DNA from: Verrucomicrobiaceae bacterium
GTDB taxonomy: Bacteria; Verrucomicrobiota; Verrucomicrobiia; Verrucomicrobiales; Verrucomicrobiaceae
DNA: 64,000 nt
Assembly (NCBI GenBank): GCA_947458455.1
Contig: CANGYJ010000001.1
Coordinates: 186,001-250,000, forward strand
Direction of reading: 5' to 3'
Numbering within the stretch: the stretch's first letter is position 1; every line of letters begins with the position of its first letter. Positions 26,230 through 34,863 of the stretch are shown here, piece after piece. The translations under genes and the position numbers were made by a program. The notes beneath the pieces were generated by a model. The model searched no databases and was not told where the DNA came from. It worked only from the letters and a program-made list of their open reading frames with translations.

Positions 26230-28510
26230 ATACCAATTCCGCCTCTATCTCTTTGCGCTCGCCGTGCTCGGTGGGTTTGCGGTGCTATCCTATCGTCTGT
26301 GGTCGCTCCAGATCATGAAGAAGGAGGAGTATGCGAAAATGATTCCGGGCGCCAAAGAGGAACGCGCCCGCATTCCAGGCCCTCGCGGTGAGATCAAGGA
26401 CCGCAATGGCATCACTCTGGCGGCGAATAAGGCCACCTTCGAAGTACGTGTTAATTTGGCGGAGGTGGTGGATGAATACAAACGCCTTAATAGCGGCACG
26501 ACGCCCAAGCGCGTCTTCATGAAGCCCGATAGCAACAAGATCACTCGCGAGGTGCAGGAGACGGACATCGTTACCATTTTTGGCGAGATCATTGAGCCGC
26601 ATCTCCAGCGCCTCGGCGTGGAGCGAAAATATGCCACTGAGGTGGATCGCGAGGCAGAGAGTGAGGGGATGCGCATTCATTATCGCACCTTTGGCGCTGC
26701 TGTGCCATGGGTGTATCGGGATAACCTCACTTTCGCCGAGTTCAGCCAGATCGCTGAGCATAATCTCGGCTTGCCAGGCGTTAGCGTGGATGAGCGTGCC
26801 TCGCGTGTGTATCCGAAGGGTTCGCTGGCTTGCCATATTCTCGGTTATGTGAGCCTTCCTGATGACCAGCGGTCCTCGGCCGAAGACCGCAAAGGCTGGA
26901 ACTACTTCGTCCCGGATGAATACGGCGTGGCGGGCGTGGAAAAGAGCTTTGATGATCACCTTCGCGGCAAGCCAGGCGTGCGAACGATGCAAAAAGATCG
27001 CCGAGGGCGCATGGTAGGTGAAAAGAGCTACGAACCACCTCACAAAGGCAACGACGTCTATTTAACACTCGATGCTCGTATGCAGGTGGTGGCTGAAAAA
27101 GCTTTACGCGATGCCAAAGTAGGCCGCGGAGCTGTGGCGCTCATCGAAGTGAGTAGTGGCGAGGTCTTTGCCCTCGCTTCCGTGCCCTCCTACGATCCCA
27201 ACAAATTCATCCCCAGCATCAGTCAGGCCGATTGGGATGCCCTGAACGAAAATAAAACCAATCCGCTGATGAATCGTGCTGTTCGTGGTTTCACACCAGG
27301 CTCCACCTTTAAAATCCCGATCTCCTTTGCCGGCTGCCTCGCGGGTATCCAGATGAATGCCTACAACTGCTCCGGCTCCGTTACCTATGGCACGAACAGC
27401 ATGCAGTGCTGGATTCAGCGCCAGAGCGGGGGTTCCCACGGCACGCTACGCCTCAGCGATGCCATCATGAAGTCCTGTAACTGCTTCTTCTACAAATACG
27501 GCAATGACGCCAAGATCAGCCGCATCACCGAGATAGGTCGTATGCTTGGCGTCGGAGAAAAGACCGGCATCGAGCTCGATGATGAAAGCGGCGGCATCTT
27601 GCCGAATCCCGAATGGCTGCGTGCCAATAGCCCAAACGAGCGCTGGAGCGATGGTTACACCGCGAACGTCTCCATCGGCCAGGGCAGCGTGCTAGCCACA
27701 CCGCTGCAAATGGCCTCCGTCACCGCCACCGTCGCCAATGGCGGTAATTCGTGGAAGCCGCATCTCTTGAAGCGTGTCATGGATGGTGACAAAGCCGTCC
27801 TTGAAAATCAGCCCAGCATTCGTGCTGACCTCTCAACGAAGGTGAAGCCCGTCGAGATCGAGGTGATTCGCAAAGGCATGTGGAAAGTCGTCAACGACCC
27901 CGGAGGCACTGGCAAGTCCGCCCGCATTCCAGGCATCGAAGTGGCTGGAAAGACCGGCACCGCCCAAAACTGGCGTCGCGATGAGCGCAACGTGAAGGTC
28001 GATGACAATCACACCTGGTTCATCAGTTTCGCGCCCTATGAAAATCCGCGTTTCGCTTGTGCGGTGCTCGTGCAAAACGGCAAATCCGGTGGTGTCTGTG
28101 CCGCGCCGGTAGCTCGTCGTGTGCTGGAGCAGTGCCTCGCTCTCGACAACGGCAGCTTCCAGCTCGCTGTCGATCCCATGCCGCCTGCGGAAGGCCATTT
28201 CCGTCACATTTCCTCAGTCGAATACGCCGATGCAGCAGTGCCAGTGGCACCCGGCACGGATGACGACGGCGACACAGGCGCGGGTGCGCCCGTTCGCGAG
28301 GCGAGCGATGAACCGTCCCCGCGCAAAAGCGCCCGGCCCAACATCAACCGCCAATCCGGTTCGTCCAGATCCGGTGCCGCCAGCTCCAGCCAGAATGTTC
28401 CCAAAGCCGTGCCAGTGAGCCGGCCTGGAATCTTCAGCCGGGGAGGCGCATCTCAACCTCAACCCGCTCCTTCCGGGGGCGGCCTCTTCCGCAGGCTCTT
28501 CAATCGTTGA
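26219..28510 (+). CDS. mrdA: Penicillin-binding protein 2 (elongation transpeptidase)
   Basis: 763 aa class B PBP. One N-terminal membrane helix (LYLFALAVLGGFAVLSYRLW), a dimerisation domain with RIPGPRGEIKDRNG, and the transpeptidase domain: nucleophile S362 in GSTFK, S419-C-N421, and K578-T-G. It cross-links peptidoglycan during side-wall growth. The last ~115 residues (from about DAAVPVAPGTDDD) are Pro/Ser/Arg-rich and probably disordered, making the protein longer than the usual ~630 aa. No rodA follows; rng does. Confidence 0.95.
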   Translation: MVVKYQFRLYLFALAVLGGFAVLSYRLWSLQIMKKEEYAKMIPGAKEERARIPGPRGEIKDRNGITLAANKATFEVRVNLAEVVDEYKRLNSGTTPKRVFMKPDSNKITREVQETDIVTIFGEIIEPHLQRLGVERKYATEVDREAESEGMRIHYRTFGAAVPWVYRDNLTFAEFSQIAEHNLGLPGVSVDERASRVYPKGSLACHILGYVSLPDDQRSSAEDRKGWNYFVPDEYGVAGVEKSFDDHLRGKPGVRTMQKDRRGRMVGEKSYEPPHKGNDVYLTLDARMQVVAEKALRDAKVGRGAVALIEVSSGEVFALASVPSYDPNKFIPSISQADWDALNENKTNPLMNRAVRGFTPGSTFKIPISFAGCLAGIQMNAYNCSGSVTYGTNSMQCWIQRQSGGSHGTLRLSDAIMKSCNCFFYKYGNDAKISRITEIGRMLGVGEKTGIELDDESGGILPNPEWLRANSPNERWSDGYTANVSIGQGSVLATPLQMASVTATVANGGNSWKPHLLKRVMDGDKAVLENQPSIRADLSTKVKPVEIEVIRKGMWKVVNDPGGTGKSARIPGIEVAGKTGTAQNWRRDERNVKVDDNHTWFISFAPYENPRFACAVLVQNGKSGGVCAAPVARRVLEQCLALDNGSFQLAVDPMPPAEGHFRHISSVEYADAAVPVAPGTDDDGDTGAGAPVREASDEPSPRKSARPNINRQSGSSRSGAASSSQNVPKAVPVSRPGIFSRGGASQPQPAPSGGGLFRRLFNR

Positions 28511-28555
28511 AGTTCACCCGCTCCTTTCTTCCAACCGCCCTCCCTATAACCAACC

Positions 28556-30139
28556 ATGGCCCTTACTTTCATTCAGCGCATCCGCGAGCTATTCACCGGC
28601 AAAAAAGACATCAAGACCGGCGTCCGCCTCGTCATTAACTGCGAAAAACTCGAGAACCGCGTCGCTCTGCTCGACTCCGGCGTCGTCGAGGAATACAACA
28701 TCGAACGCGTCGGCACCTCCAGTATCATTAACAGCGTCTTCAAAGGCCGCATCCGCAACATCGAGCAGGGCCTCAAGGCCATGTTCATCGACATCGGCCT
28801 TGATAAGAACGCCTTCCTCCATTTCTGGGATGCCATCCCAGCCGCCCTCGAAGGCATGGAGGAGGTGAACCGCCGTGGTGCGAAAAAGAAGAAGCGCATC
28901 GACAGCAAGGACATCCCCAGCCTCTACCCCGTCGGTTCCGAAATCATGGTGCAGGTCACCAAAGGCCCCGTAGGCAACAAAGGTCCGCGAGTCACCACCA
29001 ATATCTCGCTGGCAGGCCGCCTGCTCGTTTTGATGCCGCTGAACGACACCTGCGGTATCTCGCGGAAGATTGAAGATCCGAAGGAGCGTGCACGCCTGCG
29101 TAAAATCCTCGAAGACATCGACCTCCCCGAAGGCATGGGCGTCATTCTGCGCACCGAGGCCATGGGCAAACGTGCCCGCCACATCATCCGAGACCTGAAC
29201 ATCCTCATCGAGCAATGGAATGACACCGTCGCTGTGCGTGACAACCAGCCAGCGCCGGTTTGCTGCCTTCAGGAGCCTGATCTCATTGAGCGCACCGTTC
29301 GTGACTTCCTCACTGAGGACATCGACGAGGTCGCATGCGATGATCCCGCCACCGTAGAGCGCATGCAAAAGCTCGCAGTACAAATATCCAAGCGTGCCAA
29401 ACGCCGCATCAACCTCTACCAAGGCCAGACCGCCCTCTTCGAGCATTACGGCATTCAGAAGCAGATCGACAACGCCTTCTACCGTCAGGTGTGGCTCCCA
29501 TGTGGCGGCTACATTGTCATTGATCAAACCGAAGCCCTCGTGGCCATCGACGTGAATACTGGCCGCAACAAAGGCCAGAAGGATCAGGACAAGCTCCTCA
29601 CCGAAACCAATCTCGAAGCCGCAGCCGAAGTGGCCCGCCAGCTCCGCCTTCGCAACATGGGCGGCCTCATTGTCGTCGATTTCATCGACATGAAACACCG
29701 CAAGGATCAGCAGGCCGTTTACAAGGCCATGCTGCAGCATCTGAAGCGTGACAAAGCCAAGACGCAGGTCACCCAGATCAGTCCCTTCGGCCTCATGGAG
29801 ATGACCCGCCAGCGCCTCAACGAATCGCTTGGCACCACGCTTTACGAACCCTGCCCGTATTGCAAAGGCCATGGCCAGGTCAAAACGCCCATCACCATGT
29901 CCGTCGAGCTTCAGCGCCGCCTCAGCGCCGTGCTCGGTCGCATGCCTGAGGCTGACCGCGGCATTCTCGTGGTCGTGCATCCCGATGTCATGCAGCGCCT
30001 CAAGACCGAGGACGGCGAGCACCTGGTGGCTTTGGAGCGCAAATACGGCGCCCGCCTCACTTTCCGCACGGATCCCTCCTTCCATCGCGAGCACTTCACC
30101 CTCGCGAACGCCCAGAACGGCGAGGAGATCAAAAACTGA
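28556..30139 (+). CDS. rng: Ribonuclease G/E family endoribonuclease
   Basis: 527 aa. An S1 RNA-binding domain lies near the start (SIINSVFKGRIRNIEQGLKA), then the RNase-H-like and DNase-I-like subdomains with metal-site blocks VAIDVNTGRNKG and IVVDFIDMKHRKDQQ, and the zinc-link EPCPYCKGHG at about 430-438. It trims rRNA and decays mRNA. The short length without a long C-terminal tail favours RNase G over RNase E. It lies 45 bp after mrdA; an mre-rng link is also known in proteobacteria. Confidence 0.93.
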   Translation: MALTFIQRIRELFTGKKDIKTGVRLVINCEKLENRVALLDSGVVEEYNIERVGTSSIINSVFKGRIRNIEQGLKAMFIDIGLDKNAFLHFWDAIPAALEGMEEVNRRGAKKKKRIDSKDIPSLYPVGSEIMVQVTKGPVGNKGPRVTTNISLAGRLLVLMPLNDTCGISRKIEDPKERARLRKILEDIDLPEGMGVILRTEAMGKRARHIIRDLNILIEQWNDTVAVRDNQPAPVCCLQEPDLIERTVRDFLTEDIDEVACDDPATVERMQKLAVQISKRAKRRINLYQGQTALFEHYGIQKQIDNAFYRQVWLPCGGYIVIDQTEALVAIDVNTGRNKGQKDQDKLLTETNLEAAAEVARQLRLRNMGGLIVVDFIDMKHRKDQQAVYKAMLQHLKRDKAKTQVTQISPFGLMEMTRQRLNESLGTTLYEPCPYCKGHGQVKTPITMSVELQRRLSAVLGRMPEADRGILVVVHPDVMQRLKTEDGEHLVALERKYGARLTFRTDPSFHREHFTLANAQNGEEIKN

Positions 30140-30140
30140 G

Positions 30141-30163
30141 GAGCCACGGACGGTCGGTGGCTC
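30141..30163. terminator. Stem-loop between convergent rng and esterase genes
   Basis: GAGCCAC (30141-30147) pairs with GTGGCTC (30157-30163), directly after the rng stop codon and reaching the last codons of the convergent esterase gene. There is no real T-run, so efficiency is doubtful; it could serve both strands. Confidence 0.35.
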
Positions 30164-31058
30164 ACTTCTTCAGCTTCTCTACAATGAAGCCCAAGAGGTC
30201 CGGCCACCGCATGGGCCCGTAATCGTTGTTATAGTTGACCTCGTGCTCGATGCCTGCGGATTTGAGCCTTTCCGAAATGCCCGCCCCGTGGTTTCCGCTA
30301 TGCGGCGGGTCTTTGTAGGGCTGACCGAGGTTCGGCGGGTTGTCGTAAAAAAGCAGCACAGGCGGGTCATCAGCACTCGCCAGCGCATGGGGCGAGAATT
30401 TCTCGATCCAAGGAAGGAGCGAATCTCGCTTCGCCATGAACTCATCCATGCTCGGCAGGCCGAAGGCATGGTTGCCATAGGCGGTGTTGGGAATCCACGC
30501 CTGCATCTGCGCCGGATCGAGCGTCGTTGGCGGCACAAGGGCCATCACGCAGCGCAATCGTGTGGACTCGCGAGCTACCGGGTCCGTATTTTTCACATTC
30601 GCCATGTCCGGTGAGAAGGCCAGCCAAAGCGCCGTGAAGCCGCCTGCTGATCCGCCGCAGCCGCCGATGCGTTCTTTGTCGATGCGCCACTCGTCAGCTT
30701 TGCTCCGCACAAACTGCAAGGCCCTCGCTGCATCATCGAGACAGGCTTTCACCGGTGGATCGATCTTCGCTGCCTGCGCATCCTGGATCAGTCGATAGTT
30801 GATCGAGGCCACTGAAATGCCGTTTTCGAGACACTTGGCGAGGAAATCTGGATTTGCTTTGTCCCCCGTCATCCACCCGCCGCCATGGATGAAGAACAGC
30901 AGCGGTGTTTTCGCCTGCTCCGGCTCGGCTTGCCAGAAATCCAGCACCTGCTTCGGATGCGGACCGTATGGCACGTCGCGGTAGGTGGGTGCGACAGCCT
31001 GCGAGAATCCTGAAGCGGCGAAGGACGCAAACAAGAGGAAATAGCTCAGGCGGAACAT
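30162..31058 (-). CDS. Secreted alpha/beta hydrolase (esterase/lipase-like)
   Basis: 298 aa. A signal peptide (FRLSYFLLFASFAASGFSQA) is followed by the oxyanion block HGGGW (58-62), the nucleophile elbow GGSAG with Ser137, and a late ADDPPVLLFYD segment that fits the catalytic Asp strand; SGNHGAG near the end supplies a likely His. This is the BD-FAE / carboxylesterase-like group, often acting on plant or algal esters. Substrate is not known. Confidence 0.88.
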   Translation of the reverse strand: MFRLSYFLLFASFAASGFSQAVAPTYRDVPYGPHPKQVLDFWQAEPEQAKTPLLFFIHGGGWMTGDKANPDFLAKCLENGISVASINYRLIQDAQAAKIDPPVKACLDDAARALQFVRSKADEWRIDKERIGGCGGSAGGFTALWLAFSPDMANVKNTDPVARESTRLRCVMALVPPTTLDPAQMQAWIPNTAYGNHAFGLPSMDEFMAKRDSLLPWIEKFSPHALASADDPPVLLFYDNPPNLGQPYKDPPHSGNHGAGISERLKSAGIEHEVNYNNDYGPMRWPDLLGFIVEKLKK

Positions 31059-31132
31059 GCGCTAGCGTCATGCGTCAGCGTCTGATGAGGGTCAATCATC
31101 CAAGTGAGGCGAAATAGCTAGCGACACGAGCT

Positions 31133-33247
31133 TCACTTCGCCGCCGTCGTGGGTGCCGCCGCCTTCACGCTCACGCGGATCGGTTGGGAGATGAGGATTT
31201 CGACGGTGTCGGTCGGATTCGCGGTGGTGGTGACGGCCTTCATTTTGTTCGTCGCGGCGGTCATGGCGGCTTCCGCCTGCTTCTTTTTGATGGGATCAGT
31301 GGCGGCGGCAGTGACCTCTTGAGCGGCTTTCTTTTGCTCGGCTTCCGCCAAAGGCACGGCGGCGGGGTTGTAGCGGTATTTGCAGATGCCGAGGCTCTGC
31401 AAAGCGAAGGTGTAATCACCTGGAGCGATCTTCAATTCAGCGAGGTTGAGCGCCAACTCATGCGTGGCGGCCTTCAGTGGGATGTCGAACTCCTTGATGG
31501 CGCTGAAGCCTTCTCCATAGGCTTTCACTTTGATGGAGGTGCCGTTGAATTCGTTTCTCCAGGTCAGGTTGAGTGGGATTTTCAGTGTCGCGCCCGCTTT
31601 GGCCTCGAAGACCTTGTTTTCGGCCAGCGTGATCGATAGTGGCGCTTGCTCAGAATCGGTCACGGAGACGGGAACGTCGGCCATGAGGCGTGGAGCAGGG
31701 ATTTCGCCCTTCGCGTCCTTCACCGGCCATTCCATGCTCGCCACACGTGCCGGACGCACGATCTCTTTGCCTCCGATGACAGCTTTGCCGGTGATTTTGG
31801 CGAGCGAAAAGCCACGCGGGGCCTTTTCATCGGCAGTGAGGATGAGGTGACCATAGGTCTTGCCTTTGCCGATCTTCAATCCGGCCGCGCTGATTCCCAG
31901 CGGCAGGCCTTCCACGCTGATCTCGATCTCGCCCTCGAAGCCATCGCGGCGCTGCACGGCCACTTCAAAGGCACGCGATTCGCCTTGGCGGAGTGCCATC
32001 GGCTTAGAAAGCGAAGCGCGGTCGCCATTGCGCAGCGTCATGTGAACGGCCCAGGCGGCGAGAGCGAAGTCTGGCGAAGCTGGGCGAACAATGAGGCGGT
32101 AGATGTTCTGCGGAGCGCTGCGGGTGCCGCCAAAGAGATCGCGCACTTGGATTCGGTAGGCACCGTCTTCTTTGACTTCAAATTTGCCGAGCACGTCCGG
32201 CGAACCGGCATCGTAAGGCGGACCGTCGTAGCTGTAGCCATTGCTGGTGACCTTCATTGGCGGGGCGATGTCGTAGAGCTCGGCCACATCGTTGAATTTA
32301 CCGTCCTTCGCCTGCTGCACGAGCACGAAGGGATCGGTGTTGAGCCCGAGACGCTCGCTGGCGACCTCCACCCACCACGCTTCGCCTTTTTTGGCGGTGA
32401 ACTCATACGTATCGACATCCGCCGCCGGGAAAAATGCGCCCGCGATATCGCAGGGCAGCGTGATTTTGTTTTGTGGTTCGGTTTCCTTCGTTGGAGCCGT
32501 GGCTCCCAATCCCACAGGCGGCCATGACATGGCGCTGACGGTTTGCGTCTGCGGTTGCGGCTCGGCGGGGCCTTTTTGCAAAGCAAGGCGGTAGAAGTGC
32601 CGCTCGCCGCCTTGGTAGGTGAGATCACTCACTTTGATGACGAACGTGCCATCGGCAGGCGGCGTGAAGTCGATCATGCCGCCCGTGCGGTTCACCTTGA
32701 GGTCCGCGCCTTTGCCATCGGCCAGGATCAGCACGGGCGTGAGACGCGAGTCGATGCCGACCGCCGCGCAGTCGATGGATACCGCCTGGCCCTGCACGCC
32801 TTGAAAGGAATAGAAGTCCACGGCACGCTTCGTCATCGTCGAATTGCAGATGGTGCCCACCGGGAGTGCGAGAGCGGTTTCGAGCGTGTTGTTGGCTTTC
32901 GTGCGCACGACTTCGGGCAGCTTATTGACCGAAAAAGCCCGCACGGAAGATACGCCGAGCCTCGACATCACCCGCGCATCATAAACACCCACCGCCGCAT
33001 CCGTCGCGATGCTCACGCTGAATTTGTTCACCGCACCTGCGACCGGCTTCGCGGTGATTTTCGGCGTTGAGAAGGTTAGTTCGGTGACCTCCTCGATGTT
33101 TTCGCCGGAGATCATCACCTCGACGTTTTGCCCCGCCTGACCGCCCATAGGCATCAAAGTGAGCAAACGAGGCAAAGGCAATGTGACCTGTTGGGCGAGC
33201 GCAGACGCGGAAAAGAGGGCAAAGAGACAAAAGAGACGCGGAGACAT
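31133..33247 (-). CDS. Large secreted protein with IPT-like and pre-peptidase-type domains
   Basis: 704 aa. A signal peptide (SPRLFCLFALFSASALAQ) is followed by an IPT-like sandwich (GGQAGQNVEVMISGENIEEV) and at least two pre-peptidase C-terminal-like beta domains (VDFYSFQGVQGQAVSIDC; DVDTYEFTAKKGEAWWVEV). The C-terminus holds an Ala/Lys-rich helix (KKKQAEAAMTAATNKMKAV). No protease or hydrolase catalytic domain is present. Similar proteins are common in Planctomycetes and Verrucomicrobia and probably act at the cell surface. ATG 33247 gives the signal peptide; 33286 is less likely. Confidence 0.75.
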   Translation of the reverse strand: MSPRLFCLFALFSASALAQQVTLPLPRLLTLMPMGGQAGQNVEVMISGENIEEVTELTFSTPKITAKPVAGAVNKFSVSIATDAAVGVYDARVMSRLGVSSVRAFSVNKLPEVVRTKANNTLETALALPVGTICNSTMTKRAVDFYSFQGVQGQAVSIDCAAVGIDSRLTPVLILADGKGADLKVNRTGGMIDFTPPADGTFVIKVSDLTYQGGERHFYRLALQKGPAEPQPQTQTVSAMSWPPVGLGATAPTKETEPQNKITLPCDIAGAFFPAADVDTYEFTAKKGEAWWVEVASERLGLNTDPFVLVQQAKDGKFNDVAELYDIAPPMKVTSNGYSYDGPPYDAGSPDVLGKFEVKEDGAYRIQVRDLFGGTRSAPQNIYRLIVRPASPDFALAAWAVHMTLRNGDRASLSKPMALRQGESRAFEVAVQRRDGFEGEIEISVEGLPLGISAAGLKIGKGKTYGHLILTADEKAPRGFSLAKITGKAVIGGKEIVRPARVASMEWPVKDAKGEIPAPRLMADVPVSVTDSEQAPLSITLAENKVFEAKAGATLKIPLNLTWRNEFNGTSIKVKAYGEGFSAIKEFDIPLKAATHELALNLAELKIAPGDYTFALQSLGICKYRYNPAAVPLAEAEQKKAAQEVTAAATDPIKKKQAEAAMTAATNKMKAVTTTANPTDTVEILISQPIRVSVKAAAPTTAAK

Positions 33248-33643
33248 AACTCCAGACCTACGTTCGTAAAAACCCGTTCTGTGCATGGTGCCTCAGCATT
33301 CTTCTCCAGATTCCCGGGTCACTAAAACCCTGCTTATGTAGCAGGGCGTGTGCCTCTCGAGCTCCAAAAATGAGAGCGGTATAAATATGGCGTTTCTCAA
33401 AATCGATTAGCAGAACGTCGCTTTTTCCGCAGAAATAATTTTTTCGTCGTGGAACCCTCGGAAATGCGATGGGAAACGATTTCTTGCCCCCATTGGTGGG
33501 ATTTTTTTCTGGTCAAAGCACAACATCTTGTGCAACATAGCCGTCACGGCACGAACATATAGTATTTATAGACTTCGCTGCTTACTCTCTCGTTTTAACC
33601 GTTTCTCCACTTATTCACACCCCCAAACCCAGCATTTAAGTTC
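33248..33643 (+). promoter_or_regulatory. nrdB upstream region (396 bp, no gene)
   Basis: No ORF of note is present. The half next to nrdB is AT-rich, unlike most spacers here, and contains the probable NrdR boxes listed separately. It therefore probably holds the nrd promoter; exact -35 and -10 boxes are not clear. Confidence 0.55.
33518..33565 (+). promoter_or_regulatory. Probable NrdR box pair upstream of nrdB
   Basis: Box 1, GCACAACATCTTGTGC (33518-33533), has 6-bp arms forming a perfect inverted repeat and matches the NrdR consensus (ACACWATATATWGTGT) at 12 of 16 positions. Box 2, CACGAACATATAGTAT (33550-33565), matches at 10 of 16, mainly in its right half. The start-to-start distance is 32 bp, about three helical turns, as is usual for NrdR pairs. 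They lie about 80 bp before nrdB. Confidence 0.6.
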
Positions 33644-34726
33644 ATGGAAAAGACATACAAGATTGGCAACCGTGAGTTTCCTCTCGATCACGATAAAGCC
33701 GAGGCCGCTTTCGCCGACAAGAAGGTCATCAATGGTCGCAAAAGCATGACCTTTAACCTTCTCCCGCTGAAGTATCAGTGGGCTTATGATCTCTATCGCG
33801 TCATGAAGGCCAACCATTGGGAGCCTGAGGACATCCAGATGCAAAAAGACGTGGAGCAGTGGCGCTCCAACGAGATCACGCAGAACGAGCGTTGGATCAT
33901 CATGATGGGCATCGGTTACTTCTCCGCCGCCGAAGGCATCGTGGGGGATAACATTCAACACGTCGTCCGTGAACTGGTGACCGCCCCGGAGCTGAAACTC
34001 GTGCTTGGCCGTCATGCCCATGAGGAAAACATTCACGCCGACTCCTTGCTCTACATGATTTCCTCCCTCGGGATCAATCCGCACGAATGCGAGGCCATGT
34101 TTGAGCAGATCCCGACGATTGTGGCAAAGAACGAATTCGTCACCCGCATCTCCCGGAACATGCGCCGCGACATCGACCTCTCGAAGCTCGAAAACAAGCA
34201 GCTCCTCGCCAAGAACATCTTCATGTTCGGCCAATGCATGGAGGGCACCCAGTTCTACGGCCTCTTCGGCATGGTGCTCAGCCTCTACCGCCAGAACAAG
34301 TTCCCCGGCATCGGGCAGATGTTCCGCTACACCCTCCGGGATGAGTCGAACCACATCGAAGTCTTCCGCAATTTGTTCATGGACCTCATCGAGGAGAATC
34401 CCGACCTGTGGACCAGCGAATTTCGCGAGGAACTCGTCAATATCATGCGCGAAGCCGTCGCTCTGGAAAAGAACTTCATCCGCGACTGCCTGCCCGTGAA
34501 TGCCGTGGGCCTCAGCTCGACCGAATTCGAGCAGTACATCGAATTCATCGCTGACCGCCGCCTGGCTGGCTGCGGTCTGCCCGCCCTCAGCCCCGGCGTC
34601 ACCAATCCGCTCCCCTGGCTGGCGGAGATGATGGACGTCCGCAAGGAACAAAATTTCTTCGAAGGTAAGGTCACCGATTACCAAAAGGCCTCCGCGCTCG
34701 TCCAGTCCTCCGACGACGATTTGTAA
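33644..34726 (+). CDS. nrdB: Ribonucleotide reductase small subunit, subclass Ic-like
   Basis: 360 aa ferritin-like radical subunit of class I RNR. Metal ligands are visible: E97 (SAAEGIV), E128 and H131 (ENIH), E200 (CMEGTQ), E234 and H237 (DESNH). The tyrosyl-radical position, four residues after H131, is Leu135 rather than Tyr. The ligand spacing matches Chlamydia trachomatis NrdB (E89, E120, H123, F127, E193, E227, H230) with a constant shift of 8 then 7. This suggests a Mn/Fe, Tyr-free subclass Ic enzyme. nrdA follows 137 bp downstream. Confidence 0.95.
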   Translation: MEKTYKIGNREFPLDHDKAEAAFADKKVINGRKSMTFNLLPLKYQWAYDLYRVMKANHWEPEDIQMQKDVEQWRSNEITQNERWIIMMGIGYFSAAEGIVGDNIQHVVRELVTAPELKLVLGRHAHEENIHADSLLYMISSLGINPHECEAMFEQIPTIVAKNEFVTRISRNMRRDIDLSKLENKQLLAKNIFMFGQCMEGTQFYGLFGMVLSLYRQNKFPGIGQMFRYTLRDESNHIEVFRNLFMDLIEENPDLWTSEFREELVNIMREAVALEKNFIRDCLPVNAVGLSSTEFEQYIEFIADRRLAGCGLPALSPGVTNPLPWLAEMMDVRKEQNFFEGKVTDYQKASALVQSSDDDL

Positions 34727-34863
34727 CCCCTTTTTGTGAACAACCTGACCAACAAGAAAGAATAACTTTCGCTGGAGTAAGACGCACCCGTTTCGCATCC
34801 TCCCGGTCCCCGATTTTCCCCGCTCCCTCAACGTCAAACCAACAGCCCACTCCTCCTCCCGCC

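Noticed and set aside
28589-30094. 501-codon open frame opposite rng
   Set aside because: Antisense shadow of a well-conserved gene, no motif or start context.
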